In this document: positions 25,054-35,000 of the stretch, in pieces | Numbering within the stretch: position 1 is the stretch's first letter | Layout of the letters: each line of letters opens with the position of its first letter | Assembly: GCF_029215995.1 (NCBI RefSeq) | Contig: NZ_JAEMVB010000001.1 | Span: 62,001-126,000, forward strand | Origin: Sulfurimonas sp. SAG-AH-194-L11 | Lineage (GTDB): Bacteria > Campylobacterota > Campylobacteria > Campylobacterales > Sulfurimonadaceae | Reading direction: 5' to 3' | DNA: 64,000 bases | The notes under the pieces: generated by a model | Told to the model about the DNA's origin: nothing | The model's input: the letters and a program-made list of their open reading frames with translations, nothing else | Database searches by the model: none | Translations under genes and position numbers: made by a program

Positions 25054-27858
25054 TTAACTATCAAAGGAGACAAGCATACCCTGTTTAAGTTTAGCAATCT
25101 TGCCACGAAATCTTCTAATATAAAAAGCTTTCTCCTCAAAAGAGATATTTTGAGCAAAGTTCACCTTGCGTAATTCTCTCTCATAGTAACGCGAAAGAAA
25201 AGTTATCAACTCTGCATTTAATGCCTCTTCATTTTCTAATACCACTATGCTCTCATCAACGAGAATAGACATAAGCTCAGGGGCATCTGTTTTACCTGCT
25301 AAGGCTAAAGAAAACTCTCGAGAGTGAAACTGAAGAAGAGAGGGGTCAAGAACATCAAGTATCTGGTTTATAAACTCTGGTTTTTCTATAACTGTTTTTA
25401 TGAGTGTAAGTTCCCAAAAATCTTTATGCGAATTTTTTTGCATAAGTGGTGCATTGTTGGGCTGTTGCTTAGTTGAATGTAACTTTACTAAGGATGGAGA
25501 GACTCCCATACCACCTAAACGCGAGGCAAGGTATGTTTTATACTCTTCTTGAAGTAGAGGAGAGAGTGTTTTTAAGTAACTCACACCCTCACCCATACAT
25601 GACTCTTTCTCTTTTGGATTTCGCAGGTCATACAGTGAAAGTATCTCATCTAAAACAAACTCTATAAATGGTTTTGGGTCGCGAAACATATTTGCTAACT
25701 CTTCGACTCTTCCATCTTTTACCATATCAGCAGGATCAAGTCCTCCCTCAAAAACCACAACACCACCATTAAAACCACTAGCACTGAGTAGTTTAGAGGC
25801 TTTAAGTGCTGCTGCTCGACCTGCCTTGTCTCCATCATAGGCCATAACAACTCGTGGTGTCCCTTTTCTTAAAAGAGGAAGATGCTCAACTGTAAGTGCT
25901 GTTCCTAGAGTTGCGACTGCATTATCAAAACCTGCTTGATGGAGCATAATAACATCAAGATATCCCTCTGTGATGATAATCTCTTCTTTTTTATAGAGTG
26001 CCTTTTTTGCTAGATGATATGCATACAGTAGTCGTGACTTGTTAAAGTAAGCAGTCTCAGGGGAGTTTACATACTTCGCTTGATGTCCTGTGATAGTTCT
26101 ACCACCAAAGCCAACAATAGAACCATTTGCAGAGTGAATAGGAAAAGTTACTCGCTCTATAAAACGAGCATAGGTCTGGTTACGACTTGGTTCATATCCA
26201 ACTACACCCATATCTATGGCTTCTTTAATGGCAAACTGCTCAGAGCGAATATAGTTTAAAGTGGCGTTTGAATCAGGGGCATAGCCTATACCAAATTTCT
26301 CAATACTACTCTCATAAATGCCACGTTCTTGTACATAAGTGAGTGCCGTTTTATTTTGAGTGAGTAGTGTTTGGTACCACTCATTTAACTTATCCATAAC
26401 CTGTGAGCGTGGTTTGTTATGTTTGTTATCTGTGTGTGTAAGTGTAAAGTTATAGTTCTCAGCTAGTTTTTCTAAGGCTTCAGGATAGTTAAGCTTCTCA
26501 TATTCCATAACAAACTTAACAGAATCTCCACCGGCACCACAGTTCCCTACTGCAAAATGATTTGTCAAAAAAGTATGTGTTTTATCTTTTACAGTTATGT
26601 CGTACACAAGTTCTTCATGCCCGATATTTTGTATCTCTTTTACTCTTATAAAAAGATACTCAACTTCATCTATATACTCATAAAAACTCTCTATTGACTC
26701 TCTTTGTTTAAAATAAATAGTATAAGCTTGTTTATGTTTTACAGCATTTTTATCAACTAGTGCTTTAGAAATCCTGCAAGATGGTAACTTATGTAAAGAT
26801 ATAGCTAAGTCAATCATACTATCAGCTAAAGTTGCACTTATTGTGTCATATGTATTGCGACTATAACAACCATCTCCATCCATTAGACCTTTGAAAAGAG
26901 CTTCTCTGAGGTTCTCCTCGAGTGAATTAAACCAAAATGGATAGCTCTTATTTTGAGCACCTTTCTTAAAAATCTCTGCAAATATATACTCTAAATTTGT
27001 GCTTGATATAGTCACTTCAAGAGAATTTGGTCTATCTTCTCTAAAGAACAGTTTTGCTTTTTTGTTAAAAAGTTTTTTAACAATTCGCACTATCTCTTGT
27101 GCATATGCAGTTTCTTTTGAAGATATAGAAAACTTTATACCACCTCTATATGTACTTCCCTCTGCTACATAAAACCCTGCTAACCACATAAAGTCAGCAT
27201 CAAGTTGTATCTTTTCTAACTTCTCTACACTAGGGCCAAACTCTTTTTTCTTCCAAAAAGACGAAACATCTAGATACTCTTTTTTTAGCACTTGTGTATT
27301 ACGAGGATACAAAAAGTAATCACCCACTTTTACATCATTTGCAAAACTTCTTTGAATCTTTAAATTATAAATTCGTTTTGTTTTTTTAATACGTCCATAA
27401 AATTTTAAAGGTCTTGTTTTTTCTACTCTTAGATATGGAAGTTTAGCACTTGCATCTTCTTTTTTGATAACTAGCATATCGTGGTTTTGAGTAAAACAAG
27501 AAACTGAAGCACTCAAAGCAGTTCTAAAAGAAAGAATATCAAATTCGCTAGTATGATAAACTGCTTCTATTACCTCGGTCAAAGTACCATTTGCAGCAAA
27601 AACTGTATCACCTACTTTGACATCTTTTATCACTTTATATCCATCAGGAGTCGTAATTTTTTGATAAGGTGGGAGACAGCCAAAGCAGTGATATATCTGT
27701 TTTTGAGGGCTCACTACAAAAGAGGGGGATTTCTCTTCGTGGAAAGGGCAAGGGGCTTTAAAGTTTCCCCCTGCTTTTTTAAGCTCCACATAGTTTCCTA
27801 CAACATCAACAATATCAAGTCGTGCTTTAAGGGCTTCTATGGAGTCTTGTGCAATCAT
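25054..27858 (-). CDS. dnaG: DNA primase DnaG interrupted in frame by an intein
   Basis: 934 codons; removal of the 379-residue intein leaves 555 residues, normal for DnaG. The primase makes RNA primers for replication. The zinc finger CHC2 is C37-H40 ... C58-C61 ('CPFH', 'YHCFGC'); the intein is inserted exactly before the last Cys ligand. After residue 440 the TOPRIM core continues ('KEEIIITEGYLDVIMLHQAGFDNAVATLGTAL', 'VVMAYDGDKAGRAA'), then a helical helicase-binding tail. The TATAAT lies 6 nt before the ATG with no Shine-Dalgarno, so the transcript seems leaderless. Confidence 0.97.
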   Translation of the reverse strand: MIAQDSIEALKARLDIVDVVGNYVELKKAGGNFKAPCPFHEEKSPSFVVSPQKQIYHCFGCLPPYQKITTPDGYKVIKDVKVGDTVFAANGTLTEVIEAVYHTSEFDILSFRTALSASVSCFTQNHDMLVIKKEDASAKLPYLRVEKTRPLKFYGRIKKTKRIYNLKIQRSFANDVKVGDYFLYPRNTQVLKKEYLDVSSFWKKKEFGPSVEKLEKIQLDADFMWLAGFYVAEGSTYRGGIKFSISSKETAYAQEIVRIVKKLFNKKAKLFFREDRPNSLEVTISSTNLEYIFAEIFKKGAQNKSYPFWFNSLEENLREALFKGLMDGDGCYSRNTYDTISATLADSMIDLAISLHKLPSCRISKALVDKNAVKHKQAYTIYFKQRESIESFYEYIDEVEYLFIRVKEIQNIGHEELVYDITVKDKTHTFLTNHFAVGNCGAGGDSVKFVMEYEKLNYPEALEKLAENYNFTLTHTDNKHNKPRSQVMDKLNEWYQTLLTQNKTALTYVQERGIYESSIEKFGIGYAPDSNATLNYIRSEQFAIKEAIDMGVVGYEPSRNQTYARFIERVTFPIHSANGSIVGFGGRTITGHQAKYVNSPETAYFNKSRLLYAYHLAKKALYKKEEIIITEGYLDVIMLHQAGFDNAVATLGTALTVEHLPLLRKGTPRVVMAYDGDKAGRAAALKASKLLSASGFNGGVVVFEGGLDPADMVKDGRVEELANMFRDPKPFIEFVLDEILSLYDLRNPKEKESCMGEGVSYLKTLSPLLQEEYKTYLASRLGGMGVSPSLVKLHSTKQQPNNAPLMQKNSHKDFWELTLIKTVIEKPEFINQILDVLDPSLLQFHSREFSLALAGKTDAPELMSILVDESIVVLENEEALNAELITFLSRYYERELRKVNFAQNISFEEKAFYIRRFRGKIAKLKQGMLVSFDS
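26542..27678 (-). mobile_element. Intein with LAGLIDADG homing endonuclease in DnaG zinc finger
   Basis: Residues 61-439 of the precursor. Splicing block A starts with Cys ('CLPPYQKITTPDGY' ... 'VKVGDTVFA'). Block B is 'TQNHDMLV' (T-x-x-H). The two endonuclease helices are 'LAGFYVAEG' (about 226-234) and 'GLMDGDG' (324-330). Block F is 'ELVYDITVKDKTHTFLTN' and block G is 'HFAVGN' followed by the +1 Cys. The residue before the final Asn is Gly, not the usual His. After excision the joint reads 'YHCFG-CGAGGD', the standard DnaG sequence. The reading frame is unbroken, so it should be active in splicing. Confidence 0.95.
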
Positions 27859-27864
27859 AGGGGA

Positions 27865-27870
27865 ATTATA
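27865..27870 (-). promoter_or_regulatory. -10 hexamer TATAAT, 6 nt before the dnaG ATG
   Basis: The minus strand reads TATAAT-TCCCCT-ATG; the predicted +1 is the A of the start codon and no Shine-Dalgarno is possible. Confidence 0.55.
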
Positions 27871-27900
27871 CAGAGTATTTCGTTAAAAACAGCCTATAAT

Positions 27901-28572
27901 TTATCTTTGTGGCATTGCACCTGTTGACATTGACCCAGAAGATGCTGATGAAGCAGAGTGACTCATTGAAGAGCTGTTTTGCATGCCCTGAGACTGAGAA
28001 GTATTCATCTGCATCTGTGTTGCACCCATTGCTACTTGTACGAGTTGTGTTGTCGCGTTTAGATTTGCAGATTGAATCTCTTGAGTTTTTACAATTCTAT
28101 CTGCCATAATTCCAATATTATCTGCCATCACTAAAATTCTATCAGCCATTGTGCCTATGTCATCAGAGAGACGAAGAACAGTTGATGAAATACTTTTTAA
28201 AGTCTCTGAATATGAATCGCTTACATTATCACCTTGATGTGATGCAAGATATGCTACAGTTTTTGCCAATACAACTGACTGAGAACTTAAGTTCTCTACC
28301 TTATCCATTGCTACTAAAGCATCCTCTTTACTTGCAAAATCATTTTGCACATCTACCATTAACTCTGACATTTGCATCTCATATTTTTCTAGTTTTGCTT
28401 CATATGCTTTAAGTTCAGAATCACTATTTGCTAGTTTTCCTATTGAGCTCATTGCTGTTGTATTTAAAACTTTTACATCATCTGCAAGCATACTTAAACC
28501 CTCTGAATAGTTTACATCTCCTGCACAAAGTAGTGTTGCTAATAGTGATATACTTATAATTGTTTTTTTCAT
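27901..28572 (-). CDS. Secreted protein with MADRI-type heptad repeats, 223 aa
   Basis: A signal peptide (MKKTIISISLLATLLCAGD) is followed by a long helical region. At about residues 136-165 there is a tandem 14-residue repeat ('DDIGTMADRILVMA', 'DNIGIMADRIVKTQ'), and then a Gln/Met/Ser-rich tail. I do not recognise the family. It is probably a periplasmic coiled-coil protein. The promoter contains the CTAACA direct repeat that also precedes three other units in this window, so it is likely under the same response regulator as the adjoining two-component operon. Confidence 0.75.
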   Translation of the reverse strand: MKKTIISISLLATLLCAGDVNYSEGLSMLADDVKVLNTTAMSSIGKLANSDSELKAYEAKLEKYEMQMSELMVDVQNDFASKEDALVAMDKVENLSSQSVVLAKTVAYLASHQGDNVSDSYSETLKSISSTVLRLSDDIGTMADRILVMADNIGIMADRIVKTQEIQSANLNATTQLVQVAMGATQMQMNTSQSQGMQNSSSMSHSASSASSGSMSTGAMPQR

Positions 28573-28598
28573 TTTTAGATCCTTTTTTGTTATGCGAA

Positions 28599-28630
28599 AG
28601 TATACAATGGATATGTTAGCGAAGTATTAG
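28599..28630 (-). promoter_or_regulatory. Direct-repeat regulator box A and -10 (secreted MADRI protein)
   Basis: On the minus strand CTAATACTTCGCTAACA (28630-28614) is followed by exactly 9 nt and then TATACT (28604-28599). The half-sites repeat every 11 bp and overlap the -35 position, the geometry of OmpR/PhoB-type activators. The box overlaps the stop codon of the upstream kinase gene. Confidence 0.75.
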
Positions 28631-29686
28631 TTCTCTTACATCCAAGTAAAAACTACTTCCTACACCTAGCTCACTCTCTAAAGATATACCAATAGCAAGT
28701 TCATCACAAAACTTTTTAACAATATGAAGCCCAATCCCTATGCCTCTCTCTTGCTCTTTATAAAAACGGTCAAAAACTTTTTTAGGATTTTTGATACCTT
28801 TTCCTGTATCTTTAATTTGGAGAATATTATCTTTAAAAAGGATAGTCACACTCCCCGCTTGCATATTATATTTTGCCGCGTTTGACAAAATGTTGTCTAC
28901 GATGCGAGTAAATGCCTCTTTGTTTGTAAAGAGTTGTACATCTTTGTTTAACTCTACAGAGAACTCTATACCATTATAACTACTCTCTAAAAGTGATACT
29001 CTCTCTTGTAAAAAGCTCTCTAAAGAAAACTGCTCTTTTTGTGCCTCATGGTTATCAAGGTAAGAGCGAAGATGGCTCTGAAGATTTAAAATATTTTGTA
29101 CACTTTTTTCTATTCTAGTGATTTTTTTATTGGAACCGATTTCATTCTCAAGCATACTCACATTTAAACGCAGGGTGGAGATAGGAGTATTAAAATCATG
29201 AAGAATATCTTTTATAAACTCTTCAGTAAGTCGTAGTGCATTTCTTAAAGGTGAAATAGTATAAAGAGAAAAGAGTGAAGAGAGTATAATAATCACAAAT
29301 AGAACAATAACAAACTGTAAAAATATTTTCTCTCGCAGAGTACTCAGCTTAGCGTTATACTTCTCTATCGGTAGATAAATTTTTAAGACATTTTGTGTTG
29401 AATTAGGTATGGAGAAGTAAGCACTTAAGGCATCGCTTGTTTTAGTTAACTTGTAGAGTTCATTTGACTCTGCATCTGCAAAATCTATCTCAAACTCTGA
29501 ACATTTTAAGTTAAAGCTACAGATTCTCATTTGTGAGAACATACTCTCATCTAGTACCTGAACCTCTCTTTTATAGTCTATAAAAAAGATAGTTCCCACA
29601 AGGATAAGCTGTGAGATAAAAAAGAGAGTAAAACTTTTAAGGAGTGACTCTATCTCAACCTTTTTCAAGAATATATCCAACACCAC
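28616..29686 (-). CDS. Sensor histidine kinase
   Basis: About 356 residues from the first in-frame start; the true start may be slightly downstream, since this one lies 32 nt inside the response-regulator gene. Two membrane helices (about 17-34 and 118-142) flank a periplasmic sensor with two Cys (CSFNLKCSEF). The H-box is 'LHDFNTPISTLRLNVSML', the N-box 'DNILSNAAKYN' and the G-boxes 'IKDTGKGI' and 'GIGIGLHIVKKF', so it is catalytically complete. It is the partner of the response regulator directly upstream in the same operon, whose promoter carries box B. Confidence 0.92.
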   Translation of the reverse strand: MVLDIFLKKVEIESLLKSFTLFFISQLILVGTIFFIDYKREVQVLDESMFSQMRICSFNLKCSEFEIDFADAESNELYKLTKTSDALSAYFSIPNSTQNVLKIYLPIEKYNAKLSTLREKIFLQFVIVLFVIIILSSLFSLYTISPLRNALRLTEEFIKDILHDFNTPISTLRLNVSMLENEIGSNKKITRIEKSVQNILNLQSHLRSYLDNHEAQKEQFSLESFLQERVSLLESSYNGIEFSVELNKDVQLFTNKEAFTRIVDNILSNAAKYNMQAGSVTILFKDNILQIKDTGKGIKNPKKVFDRFYKEQERGIGIGLHIVKKFCDELAIGISLESELGVGSSFYLDVRELILR

Positions 29687-30290
29687 GAATATTTTTTATC
29701 GGAAGCATGGTTGTCTGTTTGAGTTTATTTAATGCTACTCGCAAAGCAGTATCTGAGGGCTTTACAAGGCAGTCCATCAAGATACTTTTATCAAGTACAT
29801 TTCCGATATTGTTCATAAAGATATCACATAGGCACTCTTGAACTTCACCTAAAGAGACTCTTGAACCATTAAGATACAACTCTTTTGTATTTGAAAAGTA
29901 CTCTAAATCTTTATAAATAATAGCTTGAGACTTCTGTGTAAACTTTGCATTTACACGAATAAGTAACTCTTGAGGAAAGAAAGGTTTTTTAATATAATCA
30001 TCCCCGCCAACATCAAATGCCTGAGCAATAGAGTTCATATCTACTAAGGCACTTATAAATATTGCAGGGGTATTGTCATCTGCACCACGGAGACTCTCTA
30101 ACAGTGCTATCCCTGTCATATCGGGAACATTTATGTCAAATATATAAAGATCATATCTGTTATCGTAAGAGTAATCGAGTGCATCATTACCAGTATGCAC
30201 CATATCAACACTGTAGTTACTCTCTTCTAGCAGCTCTTTAATAGTCTCTGCTAGTTCATAATCATCCTCTAAAAGAAGTATTTTAGGCAA
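29655..30290 (-). CDS. OmpR/PhoB-family response regulator
   Basis: 211 residues starting at TTG (AAAAGGG before it). The receiver domain has acidic residues 'LEDDYE' and phospho-acceptor Asp in 'LYIFDINVPDMTG', then 'ISA' and 'KKPF' (conserved Lys). The C-terminal winged helix (about 125-210) is compact, ending 'IKNIRGVGYILEKG', the family's closing signature. It sits in the operon Met-rich pair - outer-membrane protein - regulator - kinase. It is the best in-window candidate to bind the 11-bp direct repeats (boxes A-D), because this family binds such repeats. Confidence 0.93.
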   Translation of the reverse strand: MPKILLLEDDYELAETIKELLEESNYSVDMVHTGNDALDYSYDNRYDLYIFDINVPDMTGIALLESLRGADDNTPAIFISALVDMNSIAQAFDVGGDDYIKKPFFPQELLIRVNAKFTQKSQAIIYKDLEYFSNTKELYLNGSRVSLGEVQECLCDIFMNNIGNVLDKSILMDCLVKPSDTALRVALNKLKQTTMLPIKNIRGVGYILEKG

Positions 30291-30302
30291 TTTTTATCCC
30301 TT

Positions 30303-31136
30303 TTAAAAAATATACCCTAAACGAATAGAGGCATAATTATCACTCGCCGTATCACTCAAACCACGAGCATACGAAAATGTAGTAAACCAGTGAGTATCTA
30401 TACCATAGTACCCGTACAGAGATGCTGTCTCTATATCTTTTAAATTTTCATAAACACTATCAGCTGAGTTGTATGAAACACTCATATAGAGTTTATCAGT
30501 GATAGATTTACCGATACCTACATTATAAGCTTCTGCATTTTGATAGCTAATAGTTGTCGTACCATTTGCATCTGTAACTGTTGTGTCAAGATCATTTATG
30601 AAAGTATACGAGTAGCCACCAAATAGACTCACTCCTGCAACTGTATAACTTAGACTTACTGAACCGGTATAATCTGTTTCATTATTGTTGAGTGTTGTCT
30701 CGTAAGTAGGAAGAATAACTCCTGCATTAAGTCGAATATATAGTGAATTTGTAGGCTTAATAGTATATGATGCACCTACAAAAGAGTCATTTAATCCAGC
30801 ATCTAAATAAGTATCACTTGATGTATTAAAGTATGATGTTGAAGCACTTAGAGAAAAGTTCTTATAGTAGTAGTCAAACTGAACTGTACTAGAGAGTGTT
30901 TGTGTTTGTGATGCTGACTGATAATTTATATCAGAGTAGCTCGCTCCAACAATAATATCAAATTTATGTGGAGATACTAAAGACTTAATAGGACACCCTT
31001 TAATATCTACTAACTCTGTAAACGAGGTATTTGGGCAAAGGTCCATCCCATCCTCTACACCATCAAAATCTGTATCCACATATGCGAACAGAGAACTTGT
31101 TGCTAAAACTAATACTATTGAAACTATTTTTTTCAT
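30303..31136 (-). CDS. Outer-membrane barrel with thrombospondin type-3-like calcium motif
   Basis: 277 residues. The signal peptide (MKKIVSIVLVLATSSLFAYV) is followed by 'DTDFDGVEDGMDLCPNTS', an Asp-rich TSP3-type calcium-binding repeat closed by Cys, then 'DIKGCPI'. The rest is alternating beta strands ending 'YASIRLGYIF' with terminal Phe, as in outer-membrane proteins. Its function is unknown. It is co-transcribed with the two-component genes (12 nt before the regulator), so it may act as a surface sensor or porin for that system; that is inference. Confidence 0.8.
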   Translation of the reverse strand: MKKIVSIVLVLATSSLFAYVDTDFDGVEDGMDLCPNTSFTELVDIKGCPIKSLVSPHKFDIIVGASYSDINYQSASQTQTLSSTVQFDYYYKNFSLSASTSYFNTSSDTYLDAGLNDSFVGASYTIKPTNSLYIRLNAGVILPTYETTLNNNETDYTGSVSLSYTVAGVSLFGGYSYTFINDLDTTVTDANGTTTISYQNAEAYNVGIGKSITDKLYMSVSYNSADSVYENLKDIETASLYGYYGIDTHWFTTFSYARGLSDTASDNYASIRLGYIF

Positions 31137-31157
31137 AAAATTACACTCCTTGTAAGA

Positions 31158-31547
31158 TTAAAACCGACCATCATGAAAATTTTGATGGCTTTTATGGCCT
31201 TGATGATTATTATTATTATTCTTTTGGGATTCTTGATGAACACTTTGTTCTTGATTCATATTTTGATATTGAATTATATCTTTATGTGTTTCTATCTGCA
31301 TTGTTTTATTTTGCATAGAGTTAAAATCTTCTACTTGTGGTTTAGTTTGTAGTGATTTAATAGCATTTATTCTTTCACTCTCATTCATTTGAACAAGCCG
31401 TTTTTTAAACTCATTCATCAATTCAACACGCATCGCAGGTGATGCGGTTCGAATCTGCTGAATCTGTGCATCAATATTCATTGTACTACCCATATCAGCA
31501 AAAGTAATTGTACCAAAAAAGATTAAGATTATAAGGTTTTTTCTCAT
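31158..31547 (-). CDS. Small secreted Met/Asn/His-rich protein, paralogue of its neighbour
   Basis: 129 residues. It has an N-terminal signal (MRKNLIILIFFGTITFAD), then 'MRVELMNEFKKRLVQMNESERINAIKSLQ', closely matching 'QRVEQMNELKVKLMNMAPSERQSAMQDMQ' in the next upstream gene. The tail is Gln/Asn/His-rich with 'NNNNHQGHKSHQNFHDGRF'. The repeated Met and His residues would suit soft-metal binding in the periplasm, but no function is established. It lies 16 nt downstream of its paralogue. Confidence 0.75.
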   Translation of the reverse strand: MRKNLIILIFFGTITFADMGSTMNIDAQIQQIRTASPAMRVELMNEFKKRLVQMNESERINAIKSLQTKPQVEDFNSMQNKTMQIETHKDIIQYQNMNQEQSVHQESQKNNNNNHQGHKSHQNFHDGRF

Positions 31548-31563
31548 TGTTTTATCTAAATTA

Positions 31564-31983
31564 CTATCTATTCATCATGCTTCTAGTATTAACATCATCT
31601 GTTGACATTCTTCCAGATGTTATCTCATGTTTAATTTCTTGAGCAACTTGGTTTTGATTCATATTTTGGTACTTATTTAACTCCTGCGAATGTTCTGCTT
31701 GCATCTCTAAAGCATGCTCTGTCGTACGATCTTGTCTTTCACCTGCATTTACTTGCATCTGCTCTTTCATGTCTGCTGGCATATCAGCTTGCATATCTTG
31801 CATTGCACTTTGACGCTCTGATGGAGCCATATTCATCAACTTTACTTTCAGTTCATTCATCTGCTCTACACGTTGTTCTGTACTCACTTGTGTCTCTGCT
31901 GTAACTGTCACATCTTCTTCTGCAAAACCTAAAGTTAATGTTCCCATCACTGCTAGTGATAATATAATTTTTGTCGCTTTCAT
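31564..31983 (-). CDS. Small secreted Met-rich protein, first gene of the two-component operon
   Basis: 139 residues from the ATG at 31983, the start that gives a clean signal peptide (MKATKIILSLAVMGTLTLGFAEE); an upstream in-frame start is inferior. The mature part is helical and rich in Met ('LMNMAPSERQSAMQDMQADMPADMKEQMQ'), reminiscent of Spy/CpxP-like or metal-buffering periplasmic proteins without the LTxxQ signature. It is the first gene after box B, so it should be the most strongly regulated. The CzcA operon ends 87 nt upstream. Confidence 0.78.
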   Translation of the reverse strand: MKATKIILSLAVMGTLTLGFAEEDVTVTAETQVSTEQRVEQMNELKVKLMNMAPSERQSAMQDMQADMPADMKEQMQVNAGERQDRTTEHALEMQAEHSQELNKYQNMNQNQVAQEIKHEITSGRMSTDDVNTRSMMNR

Positions 31984-32011
31984 TTTGTATTCCTTTGTTT
32001 TTGATAGTCGT

Positions 32012-32055
32012 ATTATCACACAAGAGTGTTAGCGAAGTGTTAGTTACTTCGCTAA
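32012..32055 (-). promoter_or_regulatory. Direct-repeat regulator box B and -10 (Met-rich/OMP/two-component operon)
   Basis: On the minus strand CTAACACTTCGCTAACA (32043-32027), 9 nt, GATAAT (32017-32012). An inverted third half-site (TTAGCGAAG, 32055-32047) pairs with CTTCGCTAA (32037-32029) as a 9-bp hairpin, which could also end the czcA transcript. The placement upstream of the regulator's own operon suggests autoregulation. Confidence 0.8.
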
Positions 32056-32069
32056 ACTATCAAAGCTAT

Positions 32070-35000
32070 TTACTTTGTATTATCCTCACAAAAATGCTCT
32101 TTTTTATAAAAGAGTAAATATGTAGAAGGGAGGATAAGTAGTGTTAAGAATGTTGAACTAATAATACCACCTGTTATAACAACCGCAAGAGGATACTGTA
32201 TCTCAGATCCTACACCTGTAGCAAAAAGTAAAGGTAGTATACCAAAAAGTGTAGTAAATGCAGTCATCAGTACTGGACGCAGACGTAGTAGTGTTGCATC
32301 TTTTAGCAGTGTTTTGAGTCCGACATGTGGAAACTTCACTCGTAACTCATCTATAAAACTAACAAGTACAATACCATTAAGTATGGCGATGGCAAAGATA
32401 GCCAAGAAACCTACAATAGCCGACACAGAAAGATAAATCCCACTCACAACTAAAGCGATAATCCCACCAATAAATCCAAAAGGAACATTAAGTAAAATAA
32501 TCATCGCCTTTCCAAGCGAGTTAAACGCAGTAAAGAGAAGCAATATAACTAAAAGAATTGTAATAGGTATAATCACCATCAGTTTATCAGTCGCTTCTTT
32601 CATGTTTTTAAAGTCACCTGCCCAACCTATGTAGTAACCCGTAGGCATATTTACTTTTGTCTTGATGATACGGTCTGCTTCTGCAACAAATGAAGCAACA
32701 TCACGACCCTCTACTTCCATAGAAAGCACCATATAACGACTTAAGTTCTCACGTTTGATAAACGCAGCACCTTGTTGTATCTCTACACTACATATCTGGT
32801 CAAGTGTTACCAGTGCACCTGATTTTGAACGCAAGGTTACTTTTTTTATGCTTTGTGCATCTTTTTTTGCATCTTTTATCTTAGCAACTATACCAAAACG
32901 ACGGATGCCTTCTATCTTCTCACTTACAGGTTCTTCTCCTATACCATTACGGATAACATCCATAACCTCATCAACACTGATGCCATAACGAGCAAGTGCA
33001 AGGTAGTCAGGTGTAATTTTTATCTGTGCTTGACCGAGTTGTGACTCAACTTCCATACGCTCTAAACCATCCACACCGCTAATAGCAGACTGAATCTCTT
33101 TAGATATAGTATCAAGAATTTTTTGATCATCACCGTAAATCTTCACAGCGAGTTCGGCTTTTACACCTTCGAGCAACTCTTCTATTCTCATAGCGATAGG
33201 CTGCGTTGGGATAAATGCGACATGAGTAAAGGTGTGTTCTAAGTCTTCGTTCATTTTGTTTGTTAGAGCTGGTAGGTCTTCTATACCTGGCTTGAGTGTT
33301 AGAAGAACTTCCATATAGTTACCCTGAGCAGTCTCACCCTTTTCACTTCTTCCTATCATAGAGAGAACTGATAAGACCTCATCTGGGTAAGTCTCAAGTA
33401 TATGCTTTTCAAGCATCTGTGCAGTTGTCACAGACTGAGTAAGAGCAGTACCAGGAATGGCGATAACACGGTACATAATCGACTCTTCGTTTAGTTCAGG
33501 CATAAACTCACGCCCCTGTTGTGTTAGAACAAACGCAAGACCAACAAAAATAATACTCACAGCCACTAGAACTTTCTTAGCATTGTTAAGAGCTAACATA
33601 AGCAGTGGAGTATACACTTTTTTAATCTTTAACATCACAACATTTTCAGCAGAAGATGTGGGTTTTAAAAGAAGTAGTATAAGAACTGGTACTAAAACTA
33701 ATGCAACTAACAAAGAACCTAACATAACAAATACAATGTTAAGTGCCATAGGTGAGTAGAGCTTTCCAGCTAGTCCATCAAGTGAAAGCAGTGGAATAAA
33801 TACAGCCGCAATGATAAGAACAGCATAAGTTACAGGAGTTGCCACTTCTTTGGCTGCTTGTGCTACTACTTCAAGTTTGTTGGCATTTGGTTTATCATGC
33901 AAAAGCCTAAAACTATTTTCCACTATAACTATAGTTCCATCGACTATCATTCCCACAGCAATTGCAAGTCCACTTAGACTCATAAGGTTTGCTGAGAGGT
34001 TATAATAATCCATCAGCAAGAATGCGATAAGAAGAGAGAGAGGAAGTGAAAGTATAACGATAAACGCACTTCTCAACTCAAACAGAAATAGAAATAATAC
34101 AATAGCAACAAGGATGATTCCACTTATAAGTGCTGAAGTCATCGTGCTCACTGCCTTGTGAGTTATCTCAGTTCTGTCATAGATAGTCTCTATAGTGACA
34201 CCATCTGGGAGTGCTATGTTTACAGTTTCTATCTTTGCTTTGATGCGCTCTACGACTTTAGCGGCATTTGTTGCAGTACGTTGAAGAACCATACCCATAA
34301 CAGCTTCTTTACCATCTATGCTAACTGCACCAAAACGCGGTGCTGCCCCTGGAAGAACTACTGCTACATCGTTGATAGTTATAGACTGACCAGTACTGCT
34401 TTTTACAACAGTGTTACGAATGTCATCGAGTGTTTTGTAAAGACCTGCACCACGGATAAGATACTGCTCAGAGTTAAACTCTAAGTACTGTCCACCTGCT
34501 GCTTGGTTTGAACTTCTGAGTGCATTTGTTATGTCAGCATAAGTGATGTCAAAGTTTTGAAGTTTTTTCGTGTCTATGAGAACATTGTACTGCTTCTCAT
34601 CTCCACCCCAACCGATAACTTCTTCAACACCGGCAACTGATTTAAAGAGAGGTGTTACAAGATACTTTTGCATCTCTTTTATCTCACGAAGAGAGTATTT
34701 CCCCGTGCTATCTTTTACCTCATACCAAAAAACCTGTCCAAGACCTGTTGTGTTTGGCCCAAGAACTGGCTGTCCCCAACCCTGAGGAATATCTATAGAT
34801 GTAAGTCTTTCTGAGACTAACTGACGAAGAAAATAAATATCCATATCATCTTCAAAAAAGATACTCACATAAGAGAGTCCAAAAATAGAGTTTGACATGA
34901 TGAGTTTAACACCTGCCATACCTGAAACAGCAGACTCGATAGGGTAAGTAATTAACTTCTCGATATCCTCAGCCGAATTTCCCGGACTCTCTGTATAGAT

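Noticed and set aside
25054..27858. dnaG insertion as a group I intron or a separate gene inserted by transposition
   Set aside because: The reading frame is continuous and has splicing blocks A, B, F and G around the LAGLIDADG part, so it is an intein, not an RNA intron or an IS.
33717..33742. CTAACA-N6-CTAACA in the czcA gene
   Set aside because: The spacer is 6, not 5, there is no -10 at 9 nt, and it is within coding sequence; treated as chance.
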